Shown: in pieces, positions 26,992-37,400 of the stretch
Numbering within the stretch: the stretch's first letter is position 1
Layout: the number at the start of each line of letters is the position of its first letter
From: Spirosoma sp. KCTC 42546
GTDB lineage: Bacteria; Bacteroidota; Bacteroidia; Cytophagales; Spirosomataceae
Direction: 5' to 3'
NCBI RefSeq assembly: GCF_006965485.1
Contig: NZ_CP041360.1
Location: 5,932,501 to 5,996,500 of the forward strand
Length of the DNA stretch: 64,000 bases
Notes under the pieces: generated by a model
Seen by the model: the letters and a program-made list of their open reading frames with translations, nothing else
What the model was told of the DNA's origin: nothing
Databases searched by the model: none
Position numbers and translations under genes: made by a program

Positions 26992-29454
26992 ATGAAAACC
27001 CGCTACCTGGCAAAATTTACTTTCCGCTTCCTCATCCCATTTAGTAGTTGTTTTTCGGCCAATGCTCAACTAACCCAGACGTTACGGGGGCATGTTGTCG
27101 ATAAGGAGTCCAAATTTCCATTGGCTGGTGCTACGGTTCAGATAATAGCTACTGGAAAGGGCATTTTGAGCGATACAACAGGGACATTTCGCCTGACAGG
27201 CGTGCCCCTGGGACGCCATACGGTGAAGGTTTCCCTGCTTGGCTACAAGGATATGTTGCTGAATGATATCCTCATTGATGCTGGACGGGAGAAGATCCTG
27301 GATATTGAGCTGGACGAGGACATCCGACAGTTAGCTACTGTTACCGTAGCCGCCCAACGGACTGGCGAAGCCCGTAATGAAATGGCCGTTGTATCGGCCC
27401 GTCAGTTTTCGGTGGATGAAACAAACCGCTATGCCGGTAGCCGGGGTGAACCCGCTCGTATGGCGTCCAACTTTGCCGGGGTTCAGGGCGCTGATGACGC
27501 TCGGAACGACATTGTAATCCGGGGGAATTCGCCACAGGGCGTACTTTGGCGCGTTGACGGTATCAACATCCCCAACCCAAACCACTTTGCCATTGCCGGT
27601 ACATCGGGCGGGCCCGTCAGTATTATCAACAATCGGTATCTGGCTAATTCCGACTTTTTTACGGGTGCGTTTCCCGCTGAATTTGGGAATACAGTAGCAG
27701 GCGTGTTTGACCTGAAACTACGAAACGGCAACAACGAGCGACACGAAAAAATGATTCAGTTTGGCTTTCTGGGTACTGAAGCCATGGCGGAAGGCCCCCT
27801 ATCAAAAAAATCGAAGTCGTCTTATCTGGCAACCTATCGGTATGCCAATCTGTGGTTATTTAATAAACTGGGTATCGACATTGGCACGCAGGCTGTACCG
27901 GCCTATCAGGATGGCTTTTTTCGAGTTAACTTTCCGCAGAAAGATGGCGGAAACCTGTCACTTTGGGCATTGGGTGGAACCAGCACGGTCAATATCCTCA
28001 TTAGTCAGCAGGAAGTAAACGATCGTAATATCTTCGGCAATAACGACCGCGATCAGTATTATACCTCACGGATGGGCGTGGCCGGGCTAACCTATACGAA
28101 GCCACTCAATCGAAACACGTTCTGGAAAGCTACGCTGGCCGTATCCGGCAACGCCCAGATTGCTAACCATAACTATTTGTTTCTGGAAAAAGATAAGCGT
28201 GGCAATCCACTCGTTCAGAATAGCCGGTATGTAATCGACTCACTCAGACCCATTCTGGATTACCGATTCTCGGAAGTCAAGTATTCGTTATCGACTTTCC
28301 TAACGCATAAACTCAGTAACCGGTCGACGGTTAAAGCGGGGATGAACACCGATTTGTACCACTTTCGGGCCTTCGACAGTGTACGAACGTTTACGGATAT
28401 CAACGCCACTACGTTCGGTCCCTGGCGCACGCGCTGGAATACGAATACTGGCTTCGCGCTTGTGCAACCCTACGTCAGTTATCGCAACCAGCTGACAGAG
28501 AATCTATCGCTGACAGTTGGCCTGAATGCACTCTGGTTCACCCTTAATCGCTACAGTTTATCGCCCGTTGAACCGCGCATTGGCGTAAGCTGGGCGTTGC
28601 CCAATCGTCAGAAACTGAGTCTGGCCGCTGGGTTGCACAGTCAGATTCAGCCTGTTTATTCCTATTTCTATGGCGCAGATCTCAATAGTCAATCGGCATC
28701 CGGGCAATTGGCTAATCGGACTATGGGCCTGACCAAAAGCTGGCATTATGTGGCCAGTTATCAGCGGCTTATAGGTCGTAACATTCGGTTACTGATTGAG
28801 GGATATTTCCAGCGACTGTTTGCCATCCCGGTTGAGCAGGGGCGGTCATCGTTTTCAATGGTAAATACCGGAGCGGCCTTCTCCCGAATCTTGCCTGGCC
28901 CCCTCGTCAACACGGGTACAGGTCGAAATTACGGCGTTGAGCTAACGGTGGAGAGGTTTTTTAGTAACCACTATTACTTTCTGCTGACGGGTTCACTTTT
29001 CGATGCCCAATACAAAGGTTCAGACGGGATATTGCGAAATACCGACTTTAATGGCCGTTACGCATTCAATGCGCTAGTTGCCCGAGAAATTACTTTTCGT
29101 CGGTCATCGCTTACCCTTGGGTTTAAGTTTACAACCACCGGAGGGCGCTGGTATGGCCCCGTTGATGAGCAGGCATCCCGGCTAAATCAGGAGATTGTTT
29201 ACCAGAGTGAAGGCCGGAATACGGCTCAGTTCGCACCGTACCGGCGTTTTGATCTCAAAGTCGATTATAAATTAAATCGAAAAACACAGAACAACAAGGG
29301 GCTGACGCACACGATTTCGGTAGATTTCGTCAATGTGCTGGGGGTTCAAAATATTCTATCGCTGAGCTATGCGCCACAACCCGATGGAACAGTTGTCAAG
29401 AAAGAATACCAGTTGGGCTTCCTGCCTGTTTTTCTATATCGAATTGACTTTTAG
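26992..29454 (+). CDS. TonB-dependent receptor with carboxypeptidase-regulatory domain
   Basis: Outer-membrane active transporter of 820 residues. The start at 26992 gives a normal signal peptide (MKTRYLAKFTFRFL..., cleaved after NAQ); the ATG 12 codons earlier does not. After a CarboxypepD_reg-like domain (about 25-105: GHVVDKESKFPLAGATVQI) come a plug with SRGEPARMASNFAGVQG and IVIRGNSPQGVLWRVDG, then the beta-barrel to the C-terminal Phe (FLYRIDF). At 820 residues it is shorter than the SusC proteins of this window, and no SusD gene follows, so it belongs to the general receptor type. Substrate unknown; siderophore, peptide or sugar are all possible. Confidence 0.9.
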   Translation: MKTRYLAKFTFRFLIPFSSCFSANAQLTQTLRGHVVDKESKFPLAGATVQIIATGKGILSDTTGTFRLTGVPLGRHTVKVSLLGYKDMLLNDILIDAGREKILDIELDEDIRQLATVTVAAQRTGEARNEMAVVSARQFSVDETNRYAGSRGEPARMASNFAGVQGADDARNDIVIRGNSPQGVLWRVDGINIPNPNHFAIAGTSGGPVSIINNRYLANSDFFTGAFPAEFGNTVAGVFDLKLRNGNNERHEKMIQFGFLGTEAMAEGPLSKKSKSSYLATYRYANLWLFNKLGIDIGTQAVPAYQDGFFRVNFPQKDGGNLSLWALGGTSTVNILISQQEVNDRNIFGNNDRDQYYTSRMGVAGLTYTKPLNRNTFWKATLAVSGNAQIANHNYLFLEKDKRGNPLVQNSRYVIDSLRPILDYRFSEVKYSLSTFLTHKLSNRSTVKAGMNTDLYHFRAFDSVRTFTDINATTFGPWRTRWNTNTGFALVQPYVSYRNQLTENLSLTVGLNALWFTLNRYSLSPVEPRIGVSWALPNRQKLSLAAGLHSQIQPVYSYFYGADLNSQSASGQLANRTMGLTKSWHYVASYQRLIGRNIRLLIEGYFQRLFAIPVEQGRSSFSMVNTGAAFSRILPGPLVNTGTGRNYGVELTVERFFSNHYYFLLTGSLFDAQYKGSDGILRNTDFNGRYAFNALVAREITFRRSSLTLGFKFTTTGGRWYGPVDEQASRLNQEIVYQSEGRNTAQFAPYRRFDLKVDYKLNRKTQNNKGLTHTISVDFVNVLGVQNILSLSYAPQPDGTVVKKEYQLGFLPVFLYRIDF

Positions 29455-29620
29455 AATAATAGAAGAATCCAGGTATACCTACTCAGTCGGGAAGACCAAT
29501 GCAACGTTGGCGAATGGGCTAAATTTAGGAGCTCCATATTGATTCAGAATCGTTCACGAAACACGGTACCTATATAAAGGCAACACGAATAAGCATATGC
29601 TGAAATGATCACAATCGAAT

Positions 29621-29998
29621 TCAGGGGTTTCTATGCGTCCGCATGTACTCATTTCTTTCCTTCATAATGAATAGGTAGTTGGTCCCCAAATTGGGATAGA
29701 ATCCTAAAATGGCTACCACTTCATGCCAATAGTCGTAGAGAAACCAGTGTAAATCCAGCGCTTTCGCTTCTTGGATTTGCTCGAAGGCTGCAATCATGGC
29801 CTTATCCTGAAGTGGATGAGCCTTTCGAATGACAAACTTTAATCCAGCATACATCGCATTCAGTTCAGAAGGACTAAACGCTACGCCCCACTGTCGGGGC
29901 AGAACCCCTGGAAAGACTACCTCCGTTGCAATGAACGTCTTGATATATTCTTTCAATAAATGTATGTTTTTAGGGGAGGATATAGTGAATGTTTTCAT
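29621..29998 (-). CDS. Hypothetical protein
   Basis: 125 residues, no signal peptide or membrane segment; mixed helix and aromatic-rich segments (DLHWFLYDYWHEVVAILGFYPNLGTN). I do not recognise a family. The frame has good codon usage and a plausible start (MKTFTISSPKN). It stands alone between two gene-free stretches. Confidence 0.55.
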   Translation of the reverse strand: MKTFTISSPKNIHLLKEYIKTFIATEVVFPGVLPRQWGVAFSPSELNAMYAGLKFVIRKAHPLQDKAMIAAFEQIQEAKALDLHWFLYDYWHEVVAILGFYPNLGTNYLFIMKERNEYMRTHRNP

Positions 29999-30500
29999 AC
30001 ATGAAACAGTGCTAAAACCTTGCCAACGTACATTTTTTTAGCATGAACAAGCGAATTATTATTATATTTTTTTTGTGCACTAAAAAACTATAAATCTGTT
30101 ATTTACTCCTCTTAATCAATAATAAACTATTATTAACCTTTTAAACATTATCAACTACATTTAACTCCTCACTAATATGACACATATCTGTATACTTACT
30201 CCTATTATTAAACAACAAAAAGTTATCCATTTAAGGCAACATCTGATCAAAACCACTTAAAGCCGAAGGCATTAGCTAAGCAGTTGTATAATCAGTGTAA
30301 CACAATCTCTGCCCTAAAAACACAGTAATCACAATTCGCTGCCCTAGATTTGCTGCAAATTGACTAGATGATTTAGTCTGGCGATTCATAAAGACACAGT
30401 GCCGCCCAATAAATAAGTTACCATATATTAATTTATACCTCCATATTGTTATCATATTCGTGATAAGTTATGGGTTTAGGTTAAAGTAATTACGTACTGA

Positions 30501-30533
30501 AATACTGACTTTTTTTAAGTCAGTATTTTTTTT
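30501..30533 (+). terminator. Plus-strand intrinsic terminator without an upstream ORF
   Basis: Perfect 11-bp stem AATACTGACTT / AAGTCAGTATT with a T5 loop. The right arm runs into a tract of eight Ts. The nearest upstream gene is on the opposite strand. Confidence 0.75.
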
Positions 30534-30534
30534 A

Positions 30535-30565
30535 ACAAAAAAGCCCCGCCAATTATGACGGGGCT
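30535..30565 (-). terminator. Minus-strand intrinsic terminator without an upstream ORF
   Basis: GC-rich stem AGCCCCG / CGGGGCT (30542-30548 and 30559-30565). Read on the minus strand it is followed by a T6 run then GTT. No minus-strand ORF of useful length lies between 30566 and 30899. Confidence 0.75.
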
Positions 30566-30899
30566 AATAACGTTAAAGTTGAGCTACACCTATGGGTTAG
30601 ATTGATAGTTCTTCCCTTAAGACGTAAAAAATTCAATTGGGACACAAAAACGTTGATACTATTTGTGCCAACGTTCCATCTAGCCCATAAGAGCTCGCAA
30701 AGTGCCAGATCGGCAAATCACAAGTAGTCCTACCTTAATGGCAAAGTCAGAGATATATAGTCTATTGATAATCTCTACAAATCTGGTGATCTGCCCCATA
30801 CTATCATCATTTCGTACCACTTAATAGATACAGCCAACAATTTGGTTAAACAGTAAAAGCAAGCGAGTTATACCGAATCAACGTTATGCAACTTGTTTA

Positions 30900-31319
30900 A
30901 TGGAAACGTCTCGACTTATCTTCATTGTTGATGATGAAACTGATTATCTGTTCTTACTCCAAGCGCTGTTTGCCCGATTTTACCCAACCTATACGGTTCG
31001 CTTCTTTACTAGTGGCAAGGCTTTATTAAACGAGCTTCATCGTTTGTCCGAGCAGCCAGACTTAATTCTATTGGATCGGCATATGCCTGAACCAGATGGC
31101 CACCAGACCTTACTTGCCTTAAAACAACATCCAGCCTTCCAACTAATTCCAGTAGTGATGATGAGCGCCCAGGCTACAACCGAAGAGATTAATGGTTGTT
31201 ACCAGGCAGGGGTTAATTCGTTTCTACTGAAAAGTCTGGATATACACTCACTCAAACAAAACCTAACCGTACTATGCCAGTATTGGCTGGAACTCAATCT
31301 GGTAGCCAGGTATATGTAA
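30900..31319 (+). CDS. Single-domain response regulator
   Basis: Receiver-only protein of 139 residues. All phosphorylation residues are present: acidic pair DD at 11-12, acceptor Asp59 in LILLDRHMP, Ser/Thr in MMSAQ (89) and Lys111 in SFLLKSLD. The last helix (LTVLCQYWLELN) is typical of the small receivers that accompany PAS/GAF kinases in Cytophagales. No output domain is attached, so it acts by protein contact or phosphate relay. It is about 12 kb from the kinases, yet is the only receiver in the window that can accept phosphate from them in the standard way. Confidence 0.92.
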   Translation: METSRLIFIVDDETDYLFLLQALFARFYPTYTVRFFTSGKALLNELHRLSEQPDLILLDRHMPEPDGHQTLLALKQHPAFQLIPVVMMSAQATTEEINGCYQAGVNSFLLKSLDIHSLKQNLTVLCQYWLELNLVARYM

Positions 31320-31541
31320 GTCTCTAACCACCTGCTTCAGCTCGTCAATCTCAGCTTGCTGTTTCTGCTGTACCCAACAACCGTTTTTCCTGCTGAAGAG
31401 CATCCCGACTGAGATCAGAACAACAGATTACCAAGACAAGAAAGTCTACAATAAGTCACTAAAACACTAAATCAATCCCTCATTCTAACCTAATTGCCCT
31501 TTTGTGGTTAATAAGCTAGAGAAACATAACTCGCTACGGCA

Positions 31542-31799
31542 ATGGCAAAACGTAAAATGATACTTCCGCCGACCCGAAATGAGCTAGCCGCTCAGGAGAT
31601 TCAGTCCAATCAGGTATTTGCGCTTGATAACGTTACCCAGTTACGACAGGCCGTCGATCAGGCCGTCTATGGCGAACTTCAGGCGAACATGCCCACTGAT
31701 ACAGAGCGAGCCCAAACCGTTGAAGGGTTAACAACGCTTGGTCAAATGGGGCTTTTGACCGAAACGGATCTAGATGAAGCCAGAAAAGGTTATTTATAA
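31542..31799 (+). CDS. Small hypothetical protein
   Basis: 85 residues, charged and soluble (MAKRKMILPPTRNELAAQE...). The second half looks helical (LRQAVDQAVYGELQ, LTTLGQMGLLTETDLDEA). No family recognised. It is 44 bases upstream of another small gene on the same strand, likely one transcript that ends at the terminator at 32352-32385. Confidence 0.5.
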   Translation: MAKRKMILPPTRNELAAQEIQSNQVFALDNVTQLRQAVDQAVYGELQANMPTDTERAQTVEGLTTLGQMGLLTETDLDEARKGYL

Positions 31800-31843
31800 A
31801 TCAGCTTACCTGATTACTATTCAGATTGTTCGCTTAATATTCC

Positions 31844-32212
31844 ATGGAAACTATCTACGACTGGCTCCTCCACAATATAGGCAATGAGGGCAATTACCTA
31901 ACCATTCTGAATGTTCAGCGCCAATTAGCGAATAACGAACTGGACGGACTCGATGTAATGGCTCGTACCAAAGACTTCAAGGTGATTAACCTGTTTATTC
32001 AACCCACAATAAAGCAGGATTCAGTATCGGATGAGGGGAAGGGAAGAACACCGAAAGAAGATTATTTCTTTGGAGAGCCAGGCCAGGTAATTACCTATTT
32101 ATCAGAAGGTAAAACTATCGACTTAACAGCTGATTCAGCGTCAGCGCACATTCACATTGGTATTCTGGAACCGGTTGGCAATGCGGGTTCCGTTAGTTTT
32201 CCTCCCAGGTAA
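31844..32212 (+). CDS. Hypothetical protein
   Basis: 122 residues without signal peptide or membrane helices. It has alternating helix (METIYDWLLHNIG) and strand-like stretches (VINLFIQP, AHIHIGILEPVG). I do not recognise it. It follows the 85-residue gene and precedes a strong plus-strand terminator. Confidence 0.5.
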   Translation: METIYDWLLHNIGNEGNYLTILNVQRQLANNELDGLDVMARTKDFKVINLFIQPTIKQDSVSDEGKGRTPKEDYFFGEPGQVITYLSEGKTIDLTADSASAHIHIGILEPVGNAGSVSFPPR

Positions 32213-32526
32213 TTTACGGTTGATTTGCTATTGGGCTACAAACGGTAGCCCACAGGTTAAGCGCCTTATGGCCCGTCTAAGCCTACACAACAGAATCAAC
32301 TGAATGGGCTAACCCTACTATAGCGTAAATTATCTAAACACCATAGCTACTAAAGCGCTTACTTCATCAGAGTAAGCGCTTTTTTATTTATACCTACTTG
32401 AGCCTAAACGCAACCTTACTCAGTATCTCTCCGTATTAGCAATATCATTGGCGGATGCTTTTCATCGCGAAAATGCAGAACCCGTAGTTACCTTTTCAGG
32501 TTCGACCGCTTACTGGCTATTCACAT
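32213..32526. other. Spacer with a terminator
   Basis: About 310 bases between two small plus-strand genes. The hairpin at 32352-32385 is the only structure seen. The promoter of the next gene should follow it. Confidence 0.45.
32352..32385 (+). terminator. Intrinsic terminator
   Basis: Perfect 12-bp stem AAAGCGCTTACT / AGTAAGCGCTTT with a 7-base loop and a following T-run. It closes the transcript of the two small genes at 31542-32212. Confidence 0.85.
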
Positions 32527-32898
32527 ATGGATACTTACACCTTAATGAACAATCGCTCCTACTCCAATCAATGGGAATGTACCAATGTGGTAACTGAATG
32601 GTGCAAATCGATGGCGACTTTTCATGACTGTTATTACAAAGTAGTAGCTCATCTTAACGAAAATAAACATAGGCATGTAAGCCTGCCTTCTGGCCTATGC
32701 ACCCAGGAACCGCTACGAGTACTTTTGATGACAATGCAGGTGGAACTGGAAACACTCGTTCAACATGCGGATCGCCTTGATGCCTGCACACCTACGGCTC
32801 GGAAACAATTCACGAAAGAGCTGTCTATTCACACAAAGCACCTGAACCAGTTAAACCAGCGAGCGGTCTTACTGCTTGTTAGCCAACTGGCTAACTAA
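32527..32898 (+). CDS. Hypothetical protein
   Basis: 123 residues, soluble, with mostly helical content. It has five Cys within the first 75 residues (WECTNVV, EWCKS, HDCYY, GLCTQ) and a helical C-terminus (KHLNQLNQRAVLLLVSQL). No family recognised. It converges with the membrane protein gene that ends at 32976. Confidence 0.5.
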   Translation: MDTYTLMNNRSYSNQWECTNVVTEWCKSMATFHDCYYKVVAHLNENKHRHVSLPSGLCTQEPLRVLLMTMQVELETLVQHADRLDACTPTARKQFTKELSIHTKHLNQLNQRAVLLLVSQLAN

Positions 32899-32975
32899 GT
32901 TTATAACCGTATTTTCGGCTCTCCCCGTAGCTGAAAAATCAAAGAAGTCAATTGGATCAAGACACCTGCCACCCT

Positions 32976-34313
32976 TTAGAAACTACCATCGAATACCTTA
33001 TTCGTTTTCAGGTCCTTCAATAAAAATGAGTTGACCGTACCGATGCCTGAAAAGCGAATCCTGACGCCGTACACGCGCTGAAGTGGCGTTGTGTAGTGCG
33101 TTTCGTAAACCATCCGCTTGTTAATAAAAATTCGAACCCGCTTATTCACGACTTCCAGTTTTAGCGCCCCACCCGAACGAAGATCGGCCCCCAGGAAACT
33201 CAGATCGTCACGCTGGCCATTTTTTAACAGATCAGACGTCTGTAAATTGGTCCAGTGAACACAGCCGGGCTTTATGATATCGAATAAATGCTGCGACGAC
33301 TCGCCCCACACCGTAAGCCCCACCTGCGAACAGCGAACGCCCGCCCGGTCAGGGGATGTTTGTACCTGGGTTATCAGTTCAAAATTATCTCCGTCGATGG
33401 CAGACGGATGGCTATTGATAAACTCCATAAAAAAGGTCCGGTTGGTATCAATACCGGCATGCGCTGCCTCCCGGGCGCTAACACTCCGCTGCCCATTGCC
33501 AAACAGATGTCGAACCTCAATGGGATATACCCGCGTGGTATCATGCATCATATTGGCGGTCACTGTCCACCCTTTTGTCTGTAGGTAAATCATAGCGGTA
33601 TCCATGTTCTTGCCATTTCGTTGCAGGACAGCGAAATAGCGACCCGGCCGCTCATAGTAATGGGTATACAGGCTATCCGACGAGTTTATACGTTCTTTTT
33701 TACCATCCCCGTATTGAATCATATAGGTATCTGACTCATCCGTACCGGGAGTCGGTCGTCGAACGGCAAACACGGCCGAATGGGGATTTTCGCCAAATGG
33801 ATTCCGACAAATGAAGTGCACAGGTTCGCTGGCTTTCGTAGCTCGGTTCAGAAAAAACAAAAGCCCTACGGCCAGCGCAGCAACGCTAATCAATGTGGGC
33901 AACAACCACGTTCGTTTACCAGTCGATTCTGGGATTGGACTATCCAGAACAAGGGCAACTGGCTTCTCGATCGGTGGTTCGATTTTGCTAACCGCAGTTC
34001 GCTCGATCAATTCCTGTAGTTGAACGAACGACTCCCAATCCGTATACCCTATGTAAATCGCCAGCGCATCCCGGGTCGCTTTTTGCGGATAGTAGCGGGA
34101 GTCCGTTTTGATCTTGCCAAAAATTCGCTTCAGCGTATTCGGACTAATGCGTACACGGGTTTTCCTGAAAAGGATCTGGCTTAAACTAACGTAGTCGCTG
34201 TTTATCCACTTTTCCCAGTCAGGCTTTCCGTACGTTTCGCTGACACGCTGACAACAAACGTCTACATGATAGAGAAGTTCAGCCTTGCCATGTTGTCCAT
34301 TTTCCGTGATCAT
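32976..34313 (-). CDS. Membrane protein: DNA-binding-like N-terminus, one TM helix, PKD-like exterior
   Basis: 445 residues. Residues 15-100 are a cytoplasmic, basic helical domain with the pattern ISPNTLKRIFGKIKT, YYPQKATRDALAIYIGY and WESF. It recurs at the start of many Bacteroidota membrane proteins and looks like a helix-turn-helix or XRE-type fold. A proline-rich linker leads to one hydrophobic helix (about 136-156). Outside, residues 165-250 carry a PKD-like domain (IQYGDGKK ... YERPGRYFAVL), and 255-445 form a beta-rich, lectin-like domain. It is divergent from the SusC gene at 34487, sharing a 173-base region. I infer a membrane-tethered sensor that could regulate the adjacent SusC/SusD operon; direct evidence is lacking. 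Confidence 0.72.
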   Translation of the reverse strand: MITENGQHGKAELLYHVDVCCQRVSETYGKPDWEKWINSDYVSLSQILFRKTRVRISPNTLKRIFGKIKTDSRYYPQKATRDALAIYIGYTDWESFVQLQELIERTAVSKIEPPIEKPVALVLDSPIPESTGKRTWLLPTLISVAALAVGLLFFLNRATKASEPVHFICRNPFGENPHSAVFAVRRPTPGTDESDTYMIQYGDGKKERINSSDSLYTHYYERPGRYFAVLQRNGKNMDTAMIYLQTKGWTVTANMMHDTTRVYPIEVRHLFGNGQRSVSAREAAHAGIDTNRTFFMEFINSHPSAIDGDNFELITQVQTSPDRAGVRCSQVGLTVWGESSQHLFDIIKPGCVHWTNLQTSDLLKNGQRDDLSFLGADLRSGGALKLEVVNKRVRIFINKRMVYETHYTTPLQRVYGVRIRFSGIGTVNSFLLKDLKTNKVFDGSF

Positions 34314-34410
34314 ACACCGTAAAACACTGCCTATTAGACCGTTAGCTTGTCCATAATTTCGGATAACAAAATGGCTAAGGCCATCCCACCATCTCCCTAT
34401 AGTCCAAAAC

Positions 34411-34418
34411 TACCTTTG
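34411..34418 (+). promoter_or_regulatory. Candidate -7 box of the first SusC operon
   Basis: TACCTTTG fits the Bacteroidota -7 consensus TAnnTTTG and lies about 70 bases before the SusC start. I cannot see a clear -33 TTTG at the right distance, so this is tentative. Confidence 0.35.
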
Positions 34419-34486
34419 TATTCTCGCATTTACCTAAATCCAGTCGCGGGAACAATTGGTATAAAAACTATAAATATCTGAATATT

Positions 34487-37400
34487 ATGCGACAAAAACT
34501 TTTACTGGGTTTCGTTGTTTTTTTGGGGTGGTTATCTCCCCTGTTGGCGCAGGCGGGGCCACTGAACGACAGGATCGACGATCGGGTTATTACGGGTACC
34601 ATCACCGACGAAAAAGGGACTACGTTACCAGGCGTCAGCATCCTGCTGAAAGGCACCGGCCCAACGGGTCGGCAACGTGGAACCGTTACGGATGGGAAGG
34701 GACAATTTAGTCTGTCTGTCCCTGATAAAGGGGCTGTCGTCGTGATTAGTTTCGTCGGGTATCTCAGTCAGGAAGTAGCCGTTGGCAATCGGACGAGTAT
34801 CGACATTCAGCTTTCTCCCGACTTAAAAGCCCTGGAAGAGGTCATTGTTGTGGGCTATGGTACGCAACGAAAAATTGAAACCACCGGTGCCATTGCCTCC
34901 GTAAAAGCGGCCGACCTTCTGCAAACCCCCGTAGCGAACGTAGCGCAAGGGTTACAGGCGCGGGTGGCGGGTGTACAAATCACGCAAAACTCCGGTGCGC
35001 CTGGTGGTAACGTCAGCGTCCGAATCCGGGGAACGAACTCCATTAACGGCAGCTCAGAACCGCTCTATGTAATCGACGGCATTCAGATTTCCAACAGTGG
35101 TGGCATCAACGACGTGAGTCCACTTTCGCAAATTAACCCCAATGATATCGAGTCGATCGAAGTCCTGAAAGATGCTTCATCCACCGCCATTTATGGAGCG
35201 CGGGCTGCCAATGGGGTTGTACTCATCACCACAAAACGCGGCAAAGATGGGAACACGCGGGTTAGTTACGATGGCTACGGCGGAGTGCAGCAGGTGAATA
35301 AAACGCTGGATGTGCTGAATGCCTCGCAATTTGCGCAACTCGAAAATGAGGTCTACAAACGGGCAATTTACGCTGACCCAACCACCCTGGGCCAGGGCAC
35401 GAACTGGCAGAATCTGATTTTCCGAAAAGTCCCCATTCAAAGCCACCAGCTTTCCGTCTCGGGCGGAAACCAGAAAACCCAACTGGCGCTCTCACTGAAC
35501 TATTTCAATCAGGACGGCATCATTAAAAACTCCAACTTTACCCGCTACTCCTTCCGCTCCAACATCGACCATCGCCTTACTGACAAAGTTCGAATTGGGA
35601 CTAGCTTATATTATGGCTATTCGGTGAATAACGGTGTAAGTGCCGGTGGTACCGGATCGGACGTGACCAGCAGCCGGGGTGGTGTTTTAGGTGCCACTGT
35701 GGCTGCTCCGCCAACGCTGGTCCCTTACCGGGCAGATGGCAGCGTGTTTCCGTTTCAGGACCAGATGAACGGTCAGTACCAGGAAGTATCCAATCCACTG
35801 AATTTTATCACGCCCATCAACCGGCAGACAACCCAGCGGATTCTGGCCAACGTATACGTTGAGTTTGCGCTGTTCAAAGGCTTTACCTACCGTCCTAGTT
35901 TCAACGCCGATCTGGGTACTACACTGAATGAGTACTATTCACCTTTGTCCTTGTTGAGTGTATCTCAATTAGCCTCGGGCGGGGGTAACGCCACCAATAC
36001 CAGTTCCTACGGCCGGACGTTGCTACACGAAAGCATATTCACCTACCGAACCCGACTTGCTACCAACCATACCCTTACGGCAACGGCAGTACTAGCCACG
36101 CAAGCCAATGTTAATCAGGGCTATACGCAAACGGCTTCTAATTTCCCGAACGATGTAACCGAGAACAATTCCGTTGGATTAGCCGTGAACCAGCGCATCA
36201 GCAGTGATAAAAGTAAATCCCGACTGGACTCGTACCTGGGCAGGATTAACTATGGGTACAAGGACAAGTATTTCCTGGATTTAACAGCTCGTGCCGATGG
36301 CTCCAGTAAGTTTGGAGAGAACAATAAATACGGATTTTTTCCAGCCGTAGCGGGTGCCTGGCGAATTGTGGAGGAATCGTTTATGAAGTCGGTGCCGGTT
36401 ATTTCTGATTTAAAACTGCGCGGAAGCTGGGGTATCACCGGGAACGCCGGAGCCATTGATCCCTATCAATCGCTGGCCACGGTGAGTGCTTCGGGCCTGA
36501 ATTACAATTACAACCATAACCCCGTAACGGGCATCAATCCCGCTGCGATTCCAAACCCGGATTTGAAATGGGAACGATCAACACAGGTAGATATTGGTCT
36601 GGATGTGAGTCTGTTCAACAGCCGCCTGTCATTGGTAGCTGATTACTATAACAAACGGACGGATAATCTCCTGTTTCAGAAAGTGTTACCGATGTCGTCG
36701 GGCTATACAGCGCTGACCGGCAATTTCGGTTCGATCCAGAATCGAGGGCTTGAACTAGCGCTAAATGGGCGGATTATACCGGGTGGTGGCCGGTCTCTTC
36801 AGTGGGATGCCTCGGCCAATATCACCTTCAATCAGAACAAGGTACTGGCCCTCGATGGCATTCTGGATGAACTCCCCCGCTCGGCGTATGCCTTGCTTAA
36901 AGTCGGCTACCCGATGGGCCTGTATCGAACCTACGTCTTTGACGGCATCAGCCAGACGGGCGAGACTATTCTATCCGGCTATGACGGACGACTGGGTGGC
37001 CAGAAAGTAAAGGATATAAACGGCGATGGGACTATTACAGCCGCCGATCAGGTGTTAGCAGGTAACGCACAACCCAATTTTATCTTCGGTTTTTCAACCT
37101 CCCTCCGCTACCGGGGTTTCGATCTGAGTCTGTTTGTTCAGGGTGTACAGGGCAATAAACTCATGAACCTGTTCCGCTATACGTTCGAAACGGCGCTGGG
37201 GCAGCAGAATGTACTGGCCACGCTGGCCAATCGCTGGTCGCCTACGAATCCGAGTAACGAGTATGCCAGCGGATTTCAGGGCGGTCGGTTACCGCTTTCG
37301 GATCGGTACATTGAGGATGCTTCGTTTATTCGTTTGAAGAACATTTCGCTGGGCTACACCCTGCCTAAAATCAAAGGAATTAGCCAGATTCGTCTGTATG

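Larger units (their letters stand above)
29999..30899. other. Gene-free stretch with two facing terminators
   Basis: About 900 bases with no credible ORF. The left half is very AT-rich. Near the middle lie two adjacent terminator hairpins, one for each strand, at 30501-30530 and 30535-30565. No gene feeds either of them, which raises the possibility of small RNA genes on both sides (see findings). Confidence 0.5.
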
